Assembly (NCBI GenBank): GCA_017441295.1
Contig: JAFRYA010000024.1
Location: 1-50,162, forward strand
Length of the DNA stretch: 50,162 nucleotides
Source: Lachnospiraceae bacterium
Lineage (GTDB): Bacteria; Bacillota; Clostridia; Lachnospirales; Lachnospiraceae
Direction: 5' to 3'
Part shown: positions 35,897 through 46,038 of the stretch, piece after piece
Layout: every line of letters begins with the position of its first letter
Position numbering within the stretch: position 1 is the first letter of the stretch
Notes under the pieces: generated by a model
The model's input: only the letters and a program-made list of their open reading frames with translations
Database searches by the model: none
Told to the model about the DNA's origin: nothing
Made by a program: the position numbers and the translations under genes

Positions 35897-37621
35897 TTAA
35901 TTGTGACATTTAATTGTCTTAATTAAAACCTGTGGGGTTTTTGTTCCCCTGAACTCATTTACTCCCGGGTAATAAGTGAATGAAATCTTCTCTGCCCCGT
36001 CTATTTCCTCAGCTGTTCTCTTTACTTCATCTTCGCTGCCGAACATGACTCCGTCTATTACGAAGCCGTTTTCATTCTGGAGTTTCAATTTGAGAACATT
36101 CCTGTTTTTGCCCAGGATGTTATGATAAATTACCTTAATATCTTTCTCAGCGAACAGCGGCTTTTCATTCTTGATGCCAAAAGGCTCGATGAGCTTCAGT
36201 TCTTCAACGAATTCGTCGGTAACATATTCAAATGGGAGCTGCATATCTATCCAGATTTTTTTAACCAAGTCGTCATCACATAAGCTGCAGCTGCTGTTCA
36301 GTGCGTCTGAAAGCTCCTGCGGAGTGCATTTGAGCGTAAATCCTGCTGCTTTGGCATGCCCGCCATAACGGATAAACAGCTCCGGGAATCTGCTGATCTC
36401 TGAAATCATATCATATGCATCGATAGATCTGGCTGAACCCTTCATCCCATCTTCAGACTTAGTAATAACAATAACAGGATGATTATATATATCTTTTATC
36501 TTACCGGCTATAATTCCGGCAACGCTTTCGTGCGCGTCTTCCAGATAAAGCACAATGACCTTTGGCAGGCCTTCACTGCTCTGTGCCATCTCATTGACCA
36601 TGCTTTCGGCAACGGCAGACTGCTCTATGGTCAGGCTCTTGCGCTCTTCGTTAAGTTCAGAGAGTACATGTGCCAGACGTTCAGCCTCTTCAGGCGTTTC
36701 GCATTCGAACAGATTATAAGCTATTTCGGCGTTTTTCAGACGACCGGCTGAATTAATACATGGACCCAGAATAAATCCAATATGGTATGTGGACAGGTTC
36801 TCCTGCTCCACTCCTCTTTCGTTCATAAGGGCTTTCAGGCCGATATTGTCAGAGCGGCGCAGTCTTTCTATACCTTCTTTGGCGAAAATCCTGTTTTCGC
36901 CGACCATTGGAACTATATCAGCTACTGTAGCCATGCCCGCGAACTGCAGCAGGTCATCCAGCAGTTCATCAGATTCATGTTTCCTGCTCTCATCAATGTT
37001 TTTAGAAAGGGCAGCAACTAATTTGTATGCGACAGCACCTCCGCAGATATCCTTGAACGGATAGCCGCAGTCAGGCTGTTTAGGATCGATAATAATATTT
37101 GCCGGCGGCAGCTGCTTAGGAATCTCGTGGTGGTCTGTGATCAGCACGTCGATGCCCAGCTCTCTGGCTCTGGCAACAGCGTCATATGAGGATACGCCAT
37201 TATCACATGTAATGATCAGGGAAATGCCGTCCTGGCTGGCTTCATCAGCCATAGAAACATTCATTCCATAACCTTCAAGTATTCTGTCAGGCAGTCTGAC
37301 GTCTGCTTTCGCGCCGTAGAAAGTCAGATATGTGCGCAGGATATAGCTGGCGCAGACACCGTCCACGTCATAGTCTCCAATAATACGTATCTTCTTCCCT
37401 GCCTTAACAGCGTCATCAACAAGAGCCACAGCCTGGTCCATTCCCTTAAGCAGGAAAGGATCATGCATGTCGCGCTTACTGCCATTTAAGTACTCATCTA
37501 TCTGATCATCTTCACAGATATCCCTGTTTCTGATGATACGGGCAAGCATAGGCGTAATATTAAATTTTTGGGATATTGCAGCGAAATCAGCTTTCTTGCA
37601 ATATAAGTACCACTTTTCCAA
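35897..37621 (-). CDS. recJ: single-stranded-DNA-specific exonuclease RecJ
   Basis: A protein of 574 aa, the length of the common core form. DHH-phosphoesterase motifs are intact: GDYDVDGVCAS (about 80), TCDNGVSS (about 137), LITDHHEIP (about 160), and DHHA1 motifs with GGHAKAAGFTL near 415. It digests 5'-ended single strands in recombination and mismatch repair. The best start is TTG at 37621 with AGAGG upstream; no in-frame ATG is better placed. Confidence 0.95.
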   Translation of the reverse strand: MEKWYLYCKKADFAAISQKFNITPMLARIIRNRDICEDDQIDEYLNGSKRDMHDPFLLKGMDQAVALVDDAVKAGKKIRIIGDYDVDGVCASYILRTYLTFYGAKADVRLPDRILEGYGMNVSMADEASQDGISLIITCDNGVSSYDAVARARELGIDVLITDHHEIPKQLPPANIIIDPKQPDCGYPFKDICGGAVAYKLVAALSKNIDESRKHESDELLDDLLQFAGMATVADIVPMVGENRIFAKEGIERLRRSDNIGLKALMNERGVEQENLSTYHIGFILGPCINSAGRLKNAEIAYNLFECETPEEAERLAHVLSELNEERKSLTIEQSAVAESMVNEMAQSSEGLPKVIVLYLEDAHESVAGIIAGKIKDIYNHPVIVITKSEDGMKGSARSIDAYDMISEISRFPELFIRYGGHAKAAGFTLKCTPQELSDALNSSCSLCDDDLVKKIWIDMQLPFEYVTDEFVEELKLIEPFGIKNEKPLFAEKDIKVIYHNILGKNRNVLKLKLQNENGFVIDGVMFGSEDEVKRTAEEIDGAEKISFTYYPGVNEFRGTKTPQVLIKTIKCHN

Positions 37622-37645
37622 AAATACAGACCTCTTGTCCTAAAG

Positions 37646-38632
37646 TTACATTACAAACTGGAATGCTACGAATGCTGCATAAATCAGCAGCAGCACTATT
37701 CCCTGTGATCTGAGTAATTTGCCTGAGATCAAAGACGGAACAGTCATTATCAGCATTACTATGGCCATCAGAGGCAGATCAATTATCAGAGAAGCATTCA
37801 ACCCTCCAACCAGCTTGCTAGCAGGCACCTGGAATGGTGAAATGGTAATTGACAGACCGCTGACCAATACCAGGTTAAACAGATTGGCTCCGCAGATATT
37901 GCCAACTGAGATAGCTCCGTGTCCCTTAACAAGTGATGTGATGGCGGTAACGAGTTCCGGAAGGCTTGTGCCCAGAGCTACAAATGTGAGGGCGACAACT
38001 GACTCAGGAACGCCCAGTCCCAGAGCGATAATGGTTCCGTTATCAACCAGGAGTCTGGCGCCAACAGCTATTAATGCGGCACCTACAACCAGCAGCAGGA
38101 TGTCTTTCCAGAGCGGGGTGTGTTTAATAACTTCTTCTTCAACAATTTCTTCCTCGTTGGTAACATCCGGCATGGTATTTACCGCGACAGCATCTTTGAC
38201 GCAGATGATCATATATACAACAAAGATTGCCAGCAGGATTATGCCTGACCAAATGGAAAACTCATGGATGATATATGCGAAAACCATATATACAGCCGCC
38301 GCAATAAAGAAGAATATTACAGGAACCCTAAGGCTTTTCTTATCAACAGCACCGGGTTTAATCGCAAAAGTAATAGCTGCAATAAGCGCTGCGTTGCAGA
38401 TAATAGAGCCGATCGCGTTTCCATATGCTATTTCGCCGTGTCCTATCGCAGCTGATGTGGCTGATACCATAACCTCCGGAAGCGTCGTTCCGATTGATAC
38501 AATGGTTGCTCCGATCAGCAGCTCAGGAACCTTAAACTTATGAGCCAAACCTACTGCGCCGTCTACAAACCAGTCTCCGCCGAAGATCAGACACAGCAGA
38601 CCTAATATGAATAACAATATTGGAACCAGCAT
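37646..38632 (-). CDS. calcium/sodium antiporter, CaxA/YrbG family
   Basis: A protein of 328 aa with about ten membrane helices in two inverted halves joined by an acidic cytoplasmic loop (about 150-175, NEEEIVEEEVIKH). Both ion-binding alpha repeats are visible: GATIVSIGTTLPEVMVS with GNAIGSIICN, and TFVALGTSLPELVTAI with GNICGANLFN. It is a K+-independent Na+/Ca2+-type exchanger. The ATG follows GGAGGA. It is 24 nt upstream of recJ on the same strand, so the two may be cotranscribed. Confidence 0.9.
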   Translation of the reverse strand: MLVPILLFILGLLCLIFGGDWFVDGAVGLAHKFKVPELLIGATIVSIGTTLPEVMVSATSAAIGHGEIAYGNAIGSIICNAALIAAITFAIKPGAVDKKSLRVPVIFFFIAAAVYMVFAYIIHEFSIWSGIILLAIFVVYMIICVKDAVAVNTMPDVTNEEEIVEEEVIKHTPLWKDILLLVVGAALIAVGARLLVDNGTIIALGLGVPESVVALTFVALGTSLPELVTAITSLVKGHGAISVGNICGANLFNLVLVSGLSITISPFQVPASKLVGGLNASLIIDLPLMAIVMLIMTVPSLISGKLLRSQGIVLLLIYAAFVAFQFVM

Positions 38633-38665
38633 GGATTAACCGTCCTCCAAAAATATAACTGACAA

Positions 38666-38688
38666 AAGCCCGGAAGATTTCCGGGCTT
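38666..38688 (-). terminator. intrinsic terminator after secDF
   Basis: A 10-bp perfect stem AAGCCCGGAA/TTCCGGGCTT with a 3-nt loop is followed by TTG on the minus strand. The T-tract is short but the stem is very stable. Confidence 0.75.
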
Positions 38689-38695
38689 GTTGTTA

Positions 38696-41032
38696 TTACT
38701 GTTTACGTTTCTTTTTCTTTTTCCTGTTCGGATTTGCTGTTATCTTGACTGTCTCTGCTTCTTCGACAATCTCTTCTGCAGCCTCCAGTGGAACAGCTTC
38801 AGTTACGGCGTCGCCGTACTTCTCGAATTTCTTAGCCCTTGATTCATCGTATCTGTCAGACTTCTTGTTCAGTACGTAGTAAAGGCATCCTGAAATGAAT
38901 ACAGATGAGTAAGCACCTGCAACAATACCTATTGCCAACGGAATAGCGAAGGCCTGCATTGATTCAACGCCCATGAAGATAAGGAGCAGAACCATTACAA
39001 AGGTGGTAGCGGATGTCAGAATACTTCTGGACAATGTCTGCTGGATACTGGCATTAACAACCTTCTTGAGGTCATAATTAATTCTCGGATCCTTCTGATT
39101 CTCTCTGATCCTGTCGAAGATAACGATCGTGGCATTGATTGAGTAACCAACGATAGTCAGTACACAGGCGATGAAGGAGTTGCCGGCTGTCAGTCTGAAA
39201 ATTGCATATCCTGTCAGCAGGATAAGAACGTCATGCAGCAGCGCGATAACTGAAGAGATCGCGAATTTGAACTTGCGGAATCTGATCCAGATATAGATCA
39301 GCATAAGTACTGTAGCAATGGCCAGTGATATGAATGCCTTTCTGACCATCTCTCCGCTGATGGATGAGCCGATATGCTCATATACAACGTTCTCAGCATC
39401 TGCGCCATGTTCGCTGACCAGCATATCTTTGATCTCGTTCCATGTCTCCAGATCGATCTCAGGAGTCTTGATCACAAACTGGTTAGAGCCTGTGGTCTTC
39501 TGACCTTCAATATCTGTGGATCCGATAATGTCGGCAATAGCCGGCTTGATCTCATTGTTGAACTCTTCAATAGAGATATCATGATCAAAATCAACTGTTG
39601 TTGAATAACCGCCTACGAACTCAATACTGTAATTGAGTGCTCTCTTGGAGCTGGCACCATTAACAATCATAGTTCCGATACCAGCTAAGATAATAACTGC
39701 TGCAATAATGAACCATACGATCTTCTTGCCAACGAAGTCGAAGATTTTCTTCTTCTTGGCGCTTACGTGTGCGTAGTTGGTCTGCTTTCTGAAGCCCATA
39801 CCATACAGTACATATACATACAGTCTGGATACGAGCAATGATGTAATAACACTGAGGACAATACCGATTGCCAGAGTCATACCGAAGCCTTTGATCGTAC
39901 CATCGCTGAAGATCAGCAGAACGATAGCTACGATAAGTGTTGTGATATTACCGTCCAGGATAGCTGACGTGGATTTCTTGAAACCGAACTTAATAGCTTC
40001 ATCCACGCTTCTGCCCAGTTCAAGTTCTTCCTTGATACGGGCATTGATAATAACATTACCGTCAACCGCCATACCAATGGAAAGTATGATACCGGCGATG
40101 CCGGAAACGGTCAGCGAAAGATCAAACGCGTTAAGAAGCAGGAGCATTGCTGCAGTGTAGAATACCATTGACAGCGCTGCTGCTAAACCAGGAACCCTGA
40201 AGTAAATGATCATGAAGATCATTATAAGCAGGATACCGATGAGGCCTGCAAGGAGTGATGTTGAAACTGCGTTATCACCGAGCTTTGCAGATACAACCTT
40301 GGAGGAAATCTCCTGAAGGTTTAATGAAAGTGAACCGATACGGATGGTGGAAGCCAGTGTGGCTGCCTCTTCGTAACCGTCCATGCCTTCAATGATAGCG
40401 TTGCCGCCGGTGATAGCTGATTTAACTACCGGGCTGCTGACAACTTCGCCGTCATATACGATATAGATGATCTTGCCAACATGTGATGAAGTAGCCTCAG
40501 CGAATTTAGCTGTGCCTTCTTCATTAAGAACCAGCTGAACTACGAAATCAGATGTACCTGTAGTGGAGTTCTGCTGTGTGCCTGCCTGCGCATCCTGTAC
40601 GTCAGCACCTGTGATCCATACTGTAGGCTGAGTATAGTCAACTACGCCATTCTCATCGACAGCGTCATAGGTGATGAACTGCAGAGAGCCCGGACGGCCC
40701 AGTTCTTCAATAACCTTCTGGGTATCATAAACGCCCGGTATTTCAACTGAAATACGGTTAGTACCTTCCTGATAAACACTGGCATCGGTGCTGTATTCCT
40801 GCACTCTGAGACCCAGTTTGTAGATGGTGTCGTCCAGATCAGTCTGAGTGAATTCCTCATCCTGAACCTCATAGGTAATGCTGACACCACCGCGCAGGTC
40901 CAGTCCTAATGTAATGTTTTTTGCCGCGCCCTTGCCTTCAGGGCCAATGCCTATCCAAGCCACGACACAGCAAAGGGCTGTAAGTACGATAGCTATGCAG
41001 AAGACAATTACGGCTGTGCTTTTTCTCTTCAT
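38696..41032 (-). CDS. secDF: protein translocase SecDF (SecD-SecF fusion)
   Basis: A protein of 778 aa. The SecD half (about 1-430) has an N-terminal helix, the DLRGGVSITYEV motif, a large extracytoplasmic loop and the SGIAGIILSIGMAVDGNVIINARIKEE helices. The SecF half (about 440-740) has FVGGYSTTVDF and VGYSINATIVIFDRIREN. It uses the proton gradient to finish Sec export. A Lys/Arg-rich tail (KKKKKRKQ) ends it. The ATG at 41032 follows GAGAGGA; an extension to 41083 lacks a site. The fused form is typical of Bacillus and many Clostridia. Confidence 0.95.
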   Translation of the reverse strand: MKRKSTAVIVFCIAIVLTALCCVVAWIGIGPEGKGAAKNITLGLDLRGGVSITYEVQDEEFTQTDLDDTIYKLGLRVQEYSTDASVYQEGTNRISVEIPGVYDTQKVIEELGRPGSLQFITYDAVDENGVVDYTQPTVWITGADVQDAQAGTQQNSTTGTSDFVVQLVLNEEGTAKFAEATSSHVGKIIYIVYDGEVVSSPVVKSAITGGNAIIEGMDGYEEAATLASTIRIGSLSLNLQEISSKVVSAKLGDNAVSTSLLAGLIGILLIMIFMIIYFRVPGLAAALSMVFYTAAMLLLLNAFDLSLTVSGIAGIILSIGMAVDGNVIINARIKEELELGRSVDEAIKFGFKKSTSAILDGNITTLIVAIVLLIFSDGTIKGFGMTLAIGIVLSVITSLLVSRLYVYVLYGMGFRKQTNYAHVSAKKKKIFDFVGKKIVWFIIAAVIILAGIGTMIVNGASSKRALNYSIEFVGGYSTTVDFDHDISIEEFNNEIKPAIADIIGSTDIEGQKTTGSNQFVIKTPEIDLETWNEIKDMLVSEHGADAENVVYEHIGSSISGEMVRKAFISLAIATVLMLIYIWIRFRKFKFAISSVIALLHDVLILLTGYAIFRLTAGNSFIACVLTIVGYSINATIVIFDRIRENQKDPRINYDLKKVVNASIQQTLSRSILTSATTFVMVLLLIFMGVESMQAFAIPLAIGIVAGAYSSVFISGCLYYVLNKKSDRYDESRAKKFEKYGDAVTEAVPLEAAEEIVEEAETVKITANPNRKKKKKRKQ

Positions 41033-41098
41033 TTCTATCCTCTCTTTTGAAAGCTTTAAGTCTTTCGCGTAAAAACGTCGCAAAAAATTATATCACTA

Positions 41099-43519
41099 TT
41101 AGCTTCTCAAGTCTATATCTTTTTCTTTCAGCTTAGATACGATCTTTTCCATAACAGGACTGATCTCATCATCTGAAAGTGTATGGTCTTTGGCCCTGAA
41201 ACTGATGGTAAACGCCAGTGACTTAAGACCCTCCGCAATGCGGTCTCCCTCGTATACGTCAAACAGTTCCAGATGTTCCATGATCCTTCCCGCGTTCTTG
41301 GAAATGATAGACTCAACAAGACCGGCTGAAACGTCCTTAGTCATTACCAGACTGAGGTCTCTGTTGACTGCCGGGAACTTAGGAATCTCTGTAAACTTCT
41401 TGTCAAACCTTGCCAGTTCTCCTAACAGTTTCACATCGAGGCATGCTATATATACCTTTGTGCCGATACCGTAATTCTTGGCTGTTACCGGATGTACCTC
41501 GCCGAGATAACCAACCGGCTTCTTATTCTGGAGAACTGTTGCCTGACGTCCCGGATGCAGGAACGGCTTAAGTTCATCTGCAGAATACTCTCTGAGGCCC
41601 TTCAGTCCCATACCGTCGAGGATTTCCTCAACTACGCCCTTCATTGTGAAGAAGTCGCCTTCGCCGTAGAAGCCCAGAGCCAGAGTCATACGCTCATCAG
41701 GCAGCTTAGTAAGAGGAAGCTCTTCCGGAATGTAAATATTACCCAGTTCAAATAAAGCTGCGGTTTTATTTCTTCTGTTATAGTTTGTTGAAAGAGATGT
41801 GAGCAGTCCGTTCAGAAGGCTCGTTCTCATAATACTGAAGTCTTCACCCAGCGGATTGCTGATAACAATAGCCTTTCTGAGCTCGTCTTCCTCGCTCAGC
41901 TGGAGTTTGTCAAATACCTTCGGGCTCTCGAATGAGTATGTCATTGACTCTGAGAATCCGTAAGCCTTAACAATCTCTTTTACTTTATTATTGATCACGA
42001 ATCCATATGACAGACCGCCGTGTGCCTCAGCATTGGAAGGAAGCGTAGATGGGATATTGGCATACCCATAGAATCTGGCAACTTCCTCCGCAATATCTGC
42101 CTCTCTGAGCAGATCCTGACGGAATGTAGGGATTGTGAGCATTTCAGTCTTCTCATCGTACTCAATTCCGAGCGGCGGGAAGTACTCTAACTGCTTCTCT
42201 TTTGGAATATCTGTACCGAGGAATTCATTGATCTGGTCAGCGTTGAAAGGAATCTGCTTAGGCTGAACAGGATTCGGATAAATATCGATCATTCCGCCAA
42301 CCACTTCACCGGCGCCGAGTTCTTCAATGAGCTGGCATGCTCTTTCGATTGCCGGCAGAGCGTTCTCCGGATCCAGACCCTTCTCGAACTTGCCTGAAGC
42401 GTCTGTTCTGAGGCCCAGTCTCTTAGATGACAGACGGTTGTTAGTGCCATCAAATGTAGCTGCTTCGAAAACAAGAGTCTGAACGTCGTCAGTGATCTTG
42501 GAATCTTCACCGCCCATAATGCCTGCAATGCCGATAGGCTTCTCTGCGTCGCAGATCATCAGTATGTCTTTATCCAGATTACGGACCTGTCCGTCAAGTG
42601 TCTGGAATGTATCTCCGTCATTGGCGCGCTTAACAACGATCTTTTTGCCTGCGATAGCATCATAATTGAACGCATGCATAGGCTGGCCGTATTCTTCCAT
42701 TACGTAGTTGGTGATATCAACAACGTTGTTGATCGGACGTATGCCGTTGCTGGCCAGTCTTCTCTGGAGCCACTTTGGTGACGGAGCGATGTGGATATTC
42801 TTAACCATTCTGGCGATATATCTTGGGCAAAGGTCCGGATCAGCCACTTCGACTTCCAGATAATCCCTGATATCTCCGCTCTCTTTGGTAACTTTTGGAT
42901 CTACATCGTGGAATTCTTTGCCAAATGTAGCTGCAGCCTCTCTGGCGATTCCAAGAACTGAATAGCAGTCAACTCTGTTAGATGTGATCTCAAACTCGAA
43001 ATTAGCATCATGAAGTCCCAGGTACTCTACTGCGTCTTCGCCTACAGGAGCATCCTCAGGAAGAATGTACAGACCGTCTTCAGCTGCGTCAGGATACATT
43101 TCCTTAGTGGTGCCCAGTTCTTCAATTGAGCACATCATGCCATAAGAGTCGATGCCTCTGAGCTTGCCCTTCTTGATCTTAATGCCTTCTTCAGGCATAG
43201 GGCTGCCGTCATGTCCGCCGGCTACCTTGCCGCCGTCCAGAACTGTAGGAACCTTGTCCCCAACCTTCATATTGTGGGCACCGGTAACGATCTGAACAGT
43301 CTCACTGCCTACGTCGACCTGACAGATAACCAGCTTGTCAGCGTCCGGATGAGGAGCGATCTCTTTGATCTGTCCAATTACTATGTTTTCAAGATTTTTA
43401 TCAAATGCGTCATAATTCTCAACCTTGGTTCCGGAGAGAGTCATGGCGTCGCGGAACTCCTGGTTAGTAACATCCAGGCCCGGAACATATGCTTTAATCC
43501 ATGATAATGAAGCGTTCAT
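41099..43519 (-). CDS. pheT: phenylalanine--tRNA ligase beta subunit
   Basis: A protein of 806 aa, full bacterial length. An EMAP-type tRNA-binding domain (about 40-150, PHPDADKLVICQVDVG), the B3/4 editing region, the B5 domain and the C-terminal anticodon-binding FDX-ACB domain (about 710-806) are present in order. It works as an alpha2-beta2 enzyme with PheS, 17 nt upstream. The end of the gene overlaps a candidate -10 box for secDF. Confidence 0.97.
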   Translation of the reverse strand: MNASLSWIKAYVPGLDVTNQEFRDAMTLSGTKVENYDAFDKNLENIVIGQIKEIAPHPDADKLVICQVDVGSETVQIVTGAHNMKVGDKVPTVLDGGKVAGGHDGSPMPEEGIKIKKGKLRGIDSYGMMCSIEELGTTKEMYPDAAEDGLYILPEDAPVGEDAVEYLGLHDANFEFEITSNRVDCYSVLGIAREAAATFGKEFHDVDPKVTKESGDIRDYLEVEVADPDLCPRYIARMVKNIHIAPSPKWLQRRLASNGIRPINNVVDITNYVMEEYGQPMHAFNYDAIAGKKIVVKRANDGDTFQTLDGQVRNLDKDILMICDAEKPIGIAGIMGGEDSKITDDVQTLVFEAATFDGTNNRLSSKRLGLRTDASGKFEKGLDPENALPAIERACQLIEELGAGEVVGGMIDIYPNPVQPKQIPFNADQINEFLGTDIPKEKQLEYFPPLGIEYDEKTEMLTIPTFRQDLLREADIAEEVARFYGYANIPSTLPSNAEAHGGLSYGFVINNKVKEIVKAYGFSESMTYSFESPKVFDKLQLSEEDELRKAIVISNPLGEDFSIMRTSLLNGLLTSLSTNYNRRNKTAALFELGNIYIPEELPLTKLPDERMTLALGFYGEGDFFTMKGVVEEILDGMGLKGLREYSADELKPFLHPGRQATVLQNKKPVGYLGEVHPVTAKNYGIGTKVYIACLDVKLLGELARFDKKFTEIPKFPAVNRDLSLVMTKDVSAGLVESIISKNAGRIMEHLELFDVYEGDRIAEGLKSLAFTISFRAKDHTLSDDEISPVMEKIVSKLKEKDIDLRS

Positions 43520-43536
43520 TTATGTCTCTCCTTTCT

Positions 43537-44556
43537 TTAGAACTGTTTTAAGAACCTGAGGTCGTTCTCATATAATAATCTCATGTCGTCGATTTCATAC
43601 TTCAGCAGTGTCAGTCTCTCAAGACCTACGCCGAAAGCGAAACCTGTATATTCATTCGGATCGATTCCAACCATCTCAAGAACATGCGGATGAACCATGC
43701 CGCAGCCGAGGATCTCGATCCAGCCTTCACCTTTGCAGAATCTGCAGCCTTTGCCGCCGCACTTAAAGCAGCTGACGTCAACCTCTGCTGAAGGCTCAGT
43801 GAACGGGAAGTGATGCGGACGGAATTTGGTCCTGACATCCTTGCCGAAAAACAGCTTGCAGAACTCATCCAGTGTGCCCTTAAGGTCAGCGAATGTGATA
43901 CCCTTGTCCACAACGAGTCCCTCGATCTGATGGAAGCTCGGTGAATGAGTAGCGTCCACTTCGTCAGCCCTGAATACACGGCCGGGAGCGATCATTCTGA
44001 TCGGCAGAACGCCCTTCTCCATCTCTCTGATCTGAACAGAAGATGTCTGGGTTCTGAGCAAAATCTCGCTGTTAATGTAGAATGTGTCCTGTTCATCCTT
44101 AGCAGGATGGTTTGCAGGAATATTTAATGCTTCGAAGTTGTAGTGGTCATATTCGATTTCCGGACCGGATACTACTTCATATCCCATGCCGATAAATATG
44201 TCTTCAACCTCTTTTAATATAAGATTGCATGGATGCTCGTGTCCGAGGACTCTTCTGGTGCCCGGCAGCGTAACATCGATGACTTCTTTTTTAAGTTTTT
44301 CGTTAATGAGGGCTTCTTCCATAGTTTTCTTCATGGAATCAAAGCACTCCTCCAGCTCTTTCCTGGTGTCATTAACCATCTGACCGATTTTTGGCCTGTC
44401 TTCAGGCGCAACGTCCTTCATGGATTTCAGAACGTCTGTCAGCTGTCCCTTCTTGCCAAGGAACGCTACCCTGAGGTCATTTAAGGCGTCCATTGAATCA
44501 ACGGATCTGATTTTTCCGAGAGCCTCTTCTCTGATCTTTTCAAGTTTTTCTCTCAT
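43537..44556 (-). CDS. pheS: phenylalanine--tRNA ligase alpha subunit
   Basis: A protein of 339 aa, a class II synthetase. The N-terminal coiled coil (about 1-90) precedes motif 2 and the conserved THSPSFHQIEGLVVDKG and GFAFGVGLERLTLLKYEIDDMR motif 3. Cys-rich CFKCGGKGCRFCKGEGW in the catalytic domain is seen in many Clostridia. GAGGAAGG precedes the ATG. The leader is only about 55 nt, too short for a T-box. Confidence 0.97.
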   Translation of the reverse strand: MREKLEKIREEALGKIRSVDSMDALNDLRVAFLGKKGQLTDVLKSMKDVAPEDRPKIGQMVNDTRKELEECFDSMKKTMEEALINEKLKKEVIDVTLPGTRRVLGHEHPCNLILKEVEDIFIGMGYEVVSGPEIEYDHYNFEALNIPANHPAKDEQDTFYINSEILLRTQTSSVQIREMEKGVLPIRMIAPGRVFRADEVDATHSPSFHQIEGLVVDKGITFADLKGTLDEFCKLFFGKDVRTKFRPHHFPFTEPSAEVDVSCFKCGGKGCRFCKGEGWIEILGCGMVHPHVLEMVGIDPNEYTGFAFGVGLERLTLLKYEIDDMRLLYENDLRFLKQF

Positions 44557-44617
44557 TATATTTTCCTTCCTCTATTAGAAATGCACATAATAAGGCATTT
44601 TAAAACATACAAAGTAA

Positions 44618-44646
44618 TTTTTAACACAACTGGTGTGTACTGTCAA
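44618..44646 (-). promoter_or_regulatory. promoter of pheS-pheT with inverted repeat in the spacer
   Basis: TTGACA (44646-44641), 17 nt, TAAAAA (44623-44618) on the minus strand; the -35 is perfect and the -10 poor. The spacer contains the inverted repeat ACACA/TGTGT (44624-44628, 44634-44638), a possible operator. Confidence 0.45.
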
Positions 44647-44666
44647 TAATTCAGAGTGCATTATAA

Positions 44667-44694
44667 AACTCCGCGGGATATTTCCTGCGGAGTT
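44667..44694 (-). terminator. intrinsic terminator after the MFS gene
   Basis: Stem AACTCCGC/GCGGAGTT, 8 bp, extended by GG/CC inside, followed by TTAT on the minus strand. It separates the MFS gene from the pheS promoter. Confidence 0.7.
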
Positions 44695-44721
44695 AACAGA
44701 TATTTGAGCGAAAAGCTTATT

Positions 44722-45906
44722 TTATGGAATCTTTTTTGCGCTGATCCAGAGGATTCCTCCGACCACGAGTTCACCGGCCATGATCATCAACGTAGCCGGA
44801 TAACCCAGGAACTGAACAAGATATCCCACAATAATAATATTGATTACCGAACCCAGCTGCACTATAGTCTGTTTGATCGAATTCACAATAGGTATATCCA
44901 GCGGAAGCTCAGCAATATCTGCGGCAGAAGCATTTGTAAGCGGACCGATCGATCTTGGAATCGAACTGTAAATTACAACATATATATAAATAAGATTTGC
45001 CGGAATGAATGCAAGCATTGCAGTTGCTATCACCGCGATAAAGTATCCGGCTATTACGATCTTTCTCTTTGTCCCCAGTTTATCTGCCATGATACCGGTT
45101 AACAGCATCGATACCGCTCCGATAATGGTCATGACACTGTAAGCGGTTGTGGCCTGATTCATGGTCAGGCCTTTAATTACAAAATATCTGATAACATAAG
45201 CTATAAATCCAACAGAGACGGTATTCCATGCAATATTAGCAATTGAGATCTTCCAGTTTGTGGCATTCTTAAATACCCTGCGTGTCTGCTCACGGGTCGG
45301 TTTAGTTGCATCCGAAATACCGTTTACTCTCAGTGACTTAGGAATAACGAGCACTGCAATTATAACTGCAAGGATGTACATTCCTAATATCAGATAAAAA
45401 ACGCTCCTGAAGTCGAGACCTGTCTTTGCCATCAGAACAGGGGCAGTTTTAGAAATGATTGCCTGTGTAATGATGACCGTGACAATATATATGCTGCTCC
45501 ACATTCCTCTTTTATTAGGTGCGACAAGTGTCAGCATAAGTGTGGTTGCAGTCAGCTGTAAGAATCCGAGGCCTGCACCTTCCATAGTCCTTCCGATAAC
45601 AAACAAGGCATAATTTGTGGTAAGGACCTGTACAATCGATCCCAGCATTGCCGCTCCGAATCCCATTACAAATCCCCATTTGCAGGGAACCTTTCTTGCA
45701 AGATAGCCAAAAGGTACAGAGCAAACGATCAGCAGCCAGTTCTGCGCAGACGTCAGGATTCCATATGCTCCTTCATTTATTCCGAAAAACGTCTGTATAT
45801 CCTGCTGCATCGGGATAAATTTATAACTACCGAAGCCTTGAATAAAAACACATACCAGCAAAGCTGCCAGCATTATGTTAACTTTTGATTTACTATAAGT
45901 TTCCAT
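44722..45906 (-). CDS. major facilitator superfamily transporter
   Basis: A protein of 394 aa with 12 predicted helices in two six-helix halves. The loop 2-3 motif A is weak (GYLARKVPCKWGFVMG), while the equivalent GIMADKLGTKRK lies between helices 8 and 9. GRTMEGAGLGFLQLTATTLM resembles motif C regions of anion/organic acid permeases. Substrate not recognised. An AGAGAG site precedes the ATG. An extended -10 (TGC-TATAAT, 45953-45945) lies 38 nt upstream, and an inverted repeat CAATT/AATTG (45926-45940) in the leader may be an operator. It is a single-gene unit, divergent from yihY. Confidence 0.85.
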   Translation of the reverse strand: METYSKSKVNIMLAALLVCVFIQGFGSYKFIPMQQDIQTFFGINEGAYGILTSAQNWLLIVCSVPFGYLARKVPCKWGFVMGFGAAMLGSIVQVLTTNYALFVIGRTMEGAGLGFLQLTATTLMLTLVAPNKRGMWSSIYIVTVIITQAIISKTAPVLMAKTGLDFRSVFYLILGMYILAVIIAVLVIPKSLRVNGISDATKPTREQTRRVFKNATNWKISIANIAWNTVSVGFIAYVIRYFVIKGLTMNQATTAYSVMTIIGAVSMLLTGIMADKLGTKRKIVIAGYFIAVIATAMLAFIPANLIYIYVVIYSSIPRSIGPLTNASAADIAELPLDIPIVNSIKQTIVQLGSVINIIIVGYLVQFLGYPATLMIMAGELVVGGILWISAKKIP

Positions 45907-45944
45907 TTCATACTCTCTGAATGTTCAATTTTTTTAATTGTATG

Positions 45945-45953
45945 ATTATAGCA
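45945..45953 (-). promoter_or_regulatory. extended -10 promoter element of the MFS gene
   Basis: TGC followed by TATAAT on the minus strand, with no good -35 box, as is usual for extended -10 promoters. The leader is about 30 nt. Confidence 0.5.
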
Positions 45954-46000
45954 CTAACGCCATTTATTAAAAGGCACTATTTTTGTTTTTTCGTTAATCC

Positions 46001-46029
46001 TTGATTTTATAGGCAAAATCTAATATAAT
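46001..46029 (+). promoter_or_regulatory. promoter of the yihY-family gene
   Basis: TTGATT (46001-46006), exactly 17 nt, TATAAT (46024-46029), then 9 nt to the ATG at 46039. There is no Shine-Dalgarno sequence; the message is predicted to be leaderless or nearly so. Confidence 0.7.
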
Positions 46030-46038
46030 CTGTTCGCG

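Noticed and set aside
37719..38543. 274-codon frame antisense to the Ca/Na antiporter
   Set aside because: It mirrors the hydrophobic gene on the other strand and is rich in Ser/Thr/Ile as such shadows are; no ribosome-binding site.
44557..44646. T-box leader upstream of pheS
   Set aside because: The predicted leader is about 55 nt, with no T-box sequence, specifier loop or terminator.
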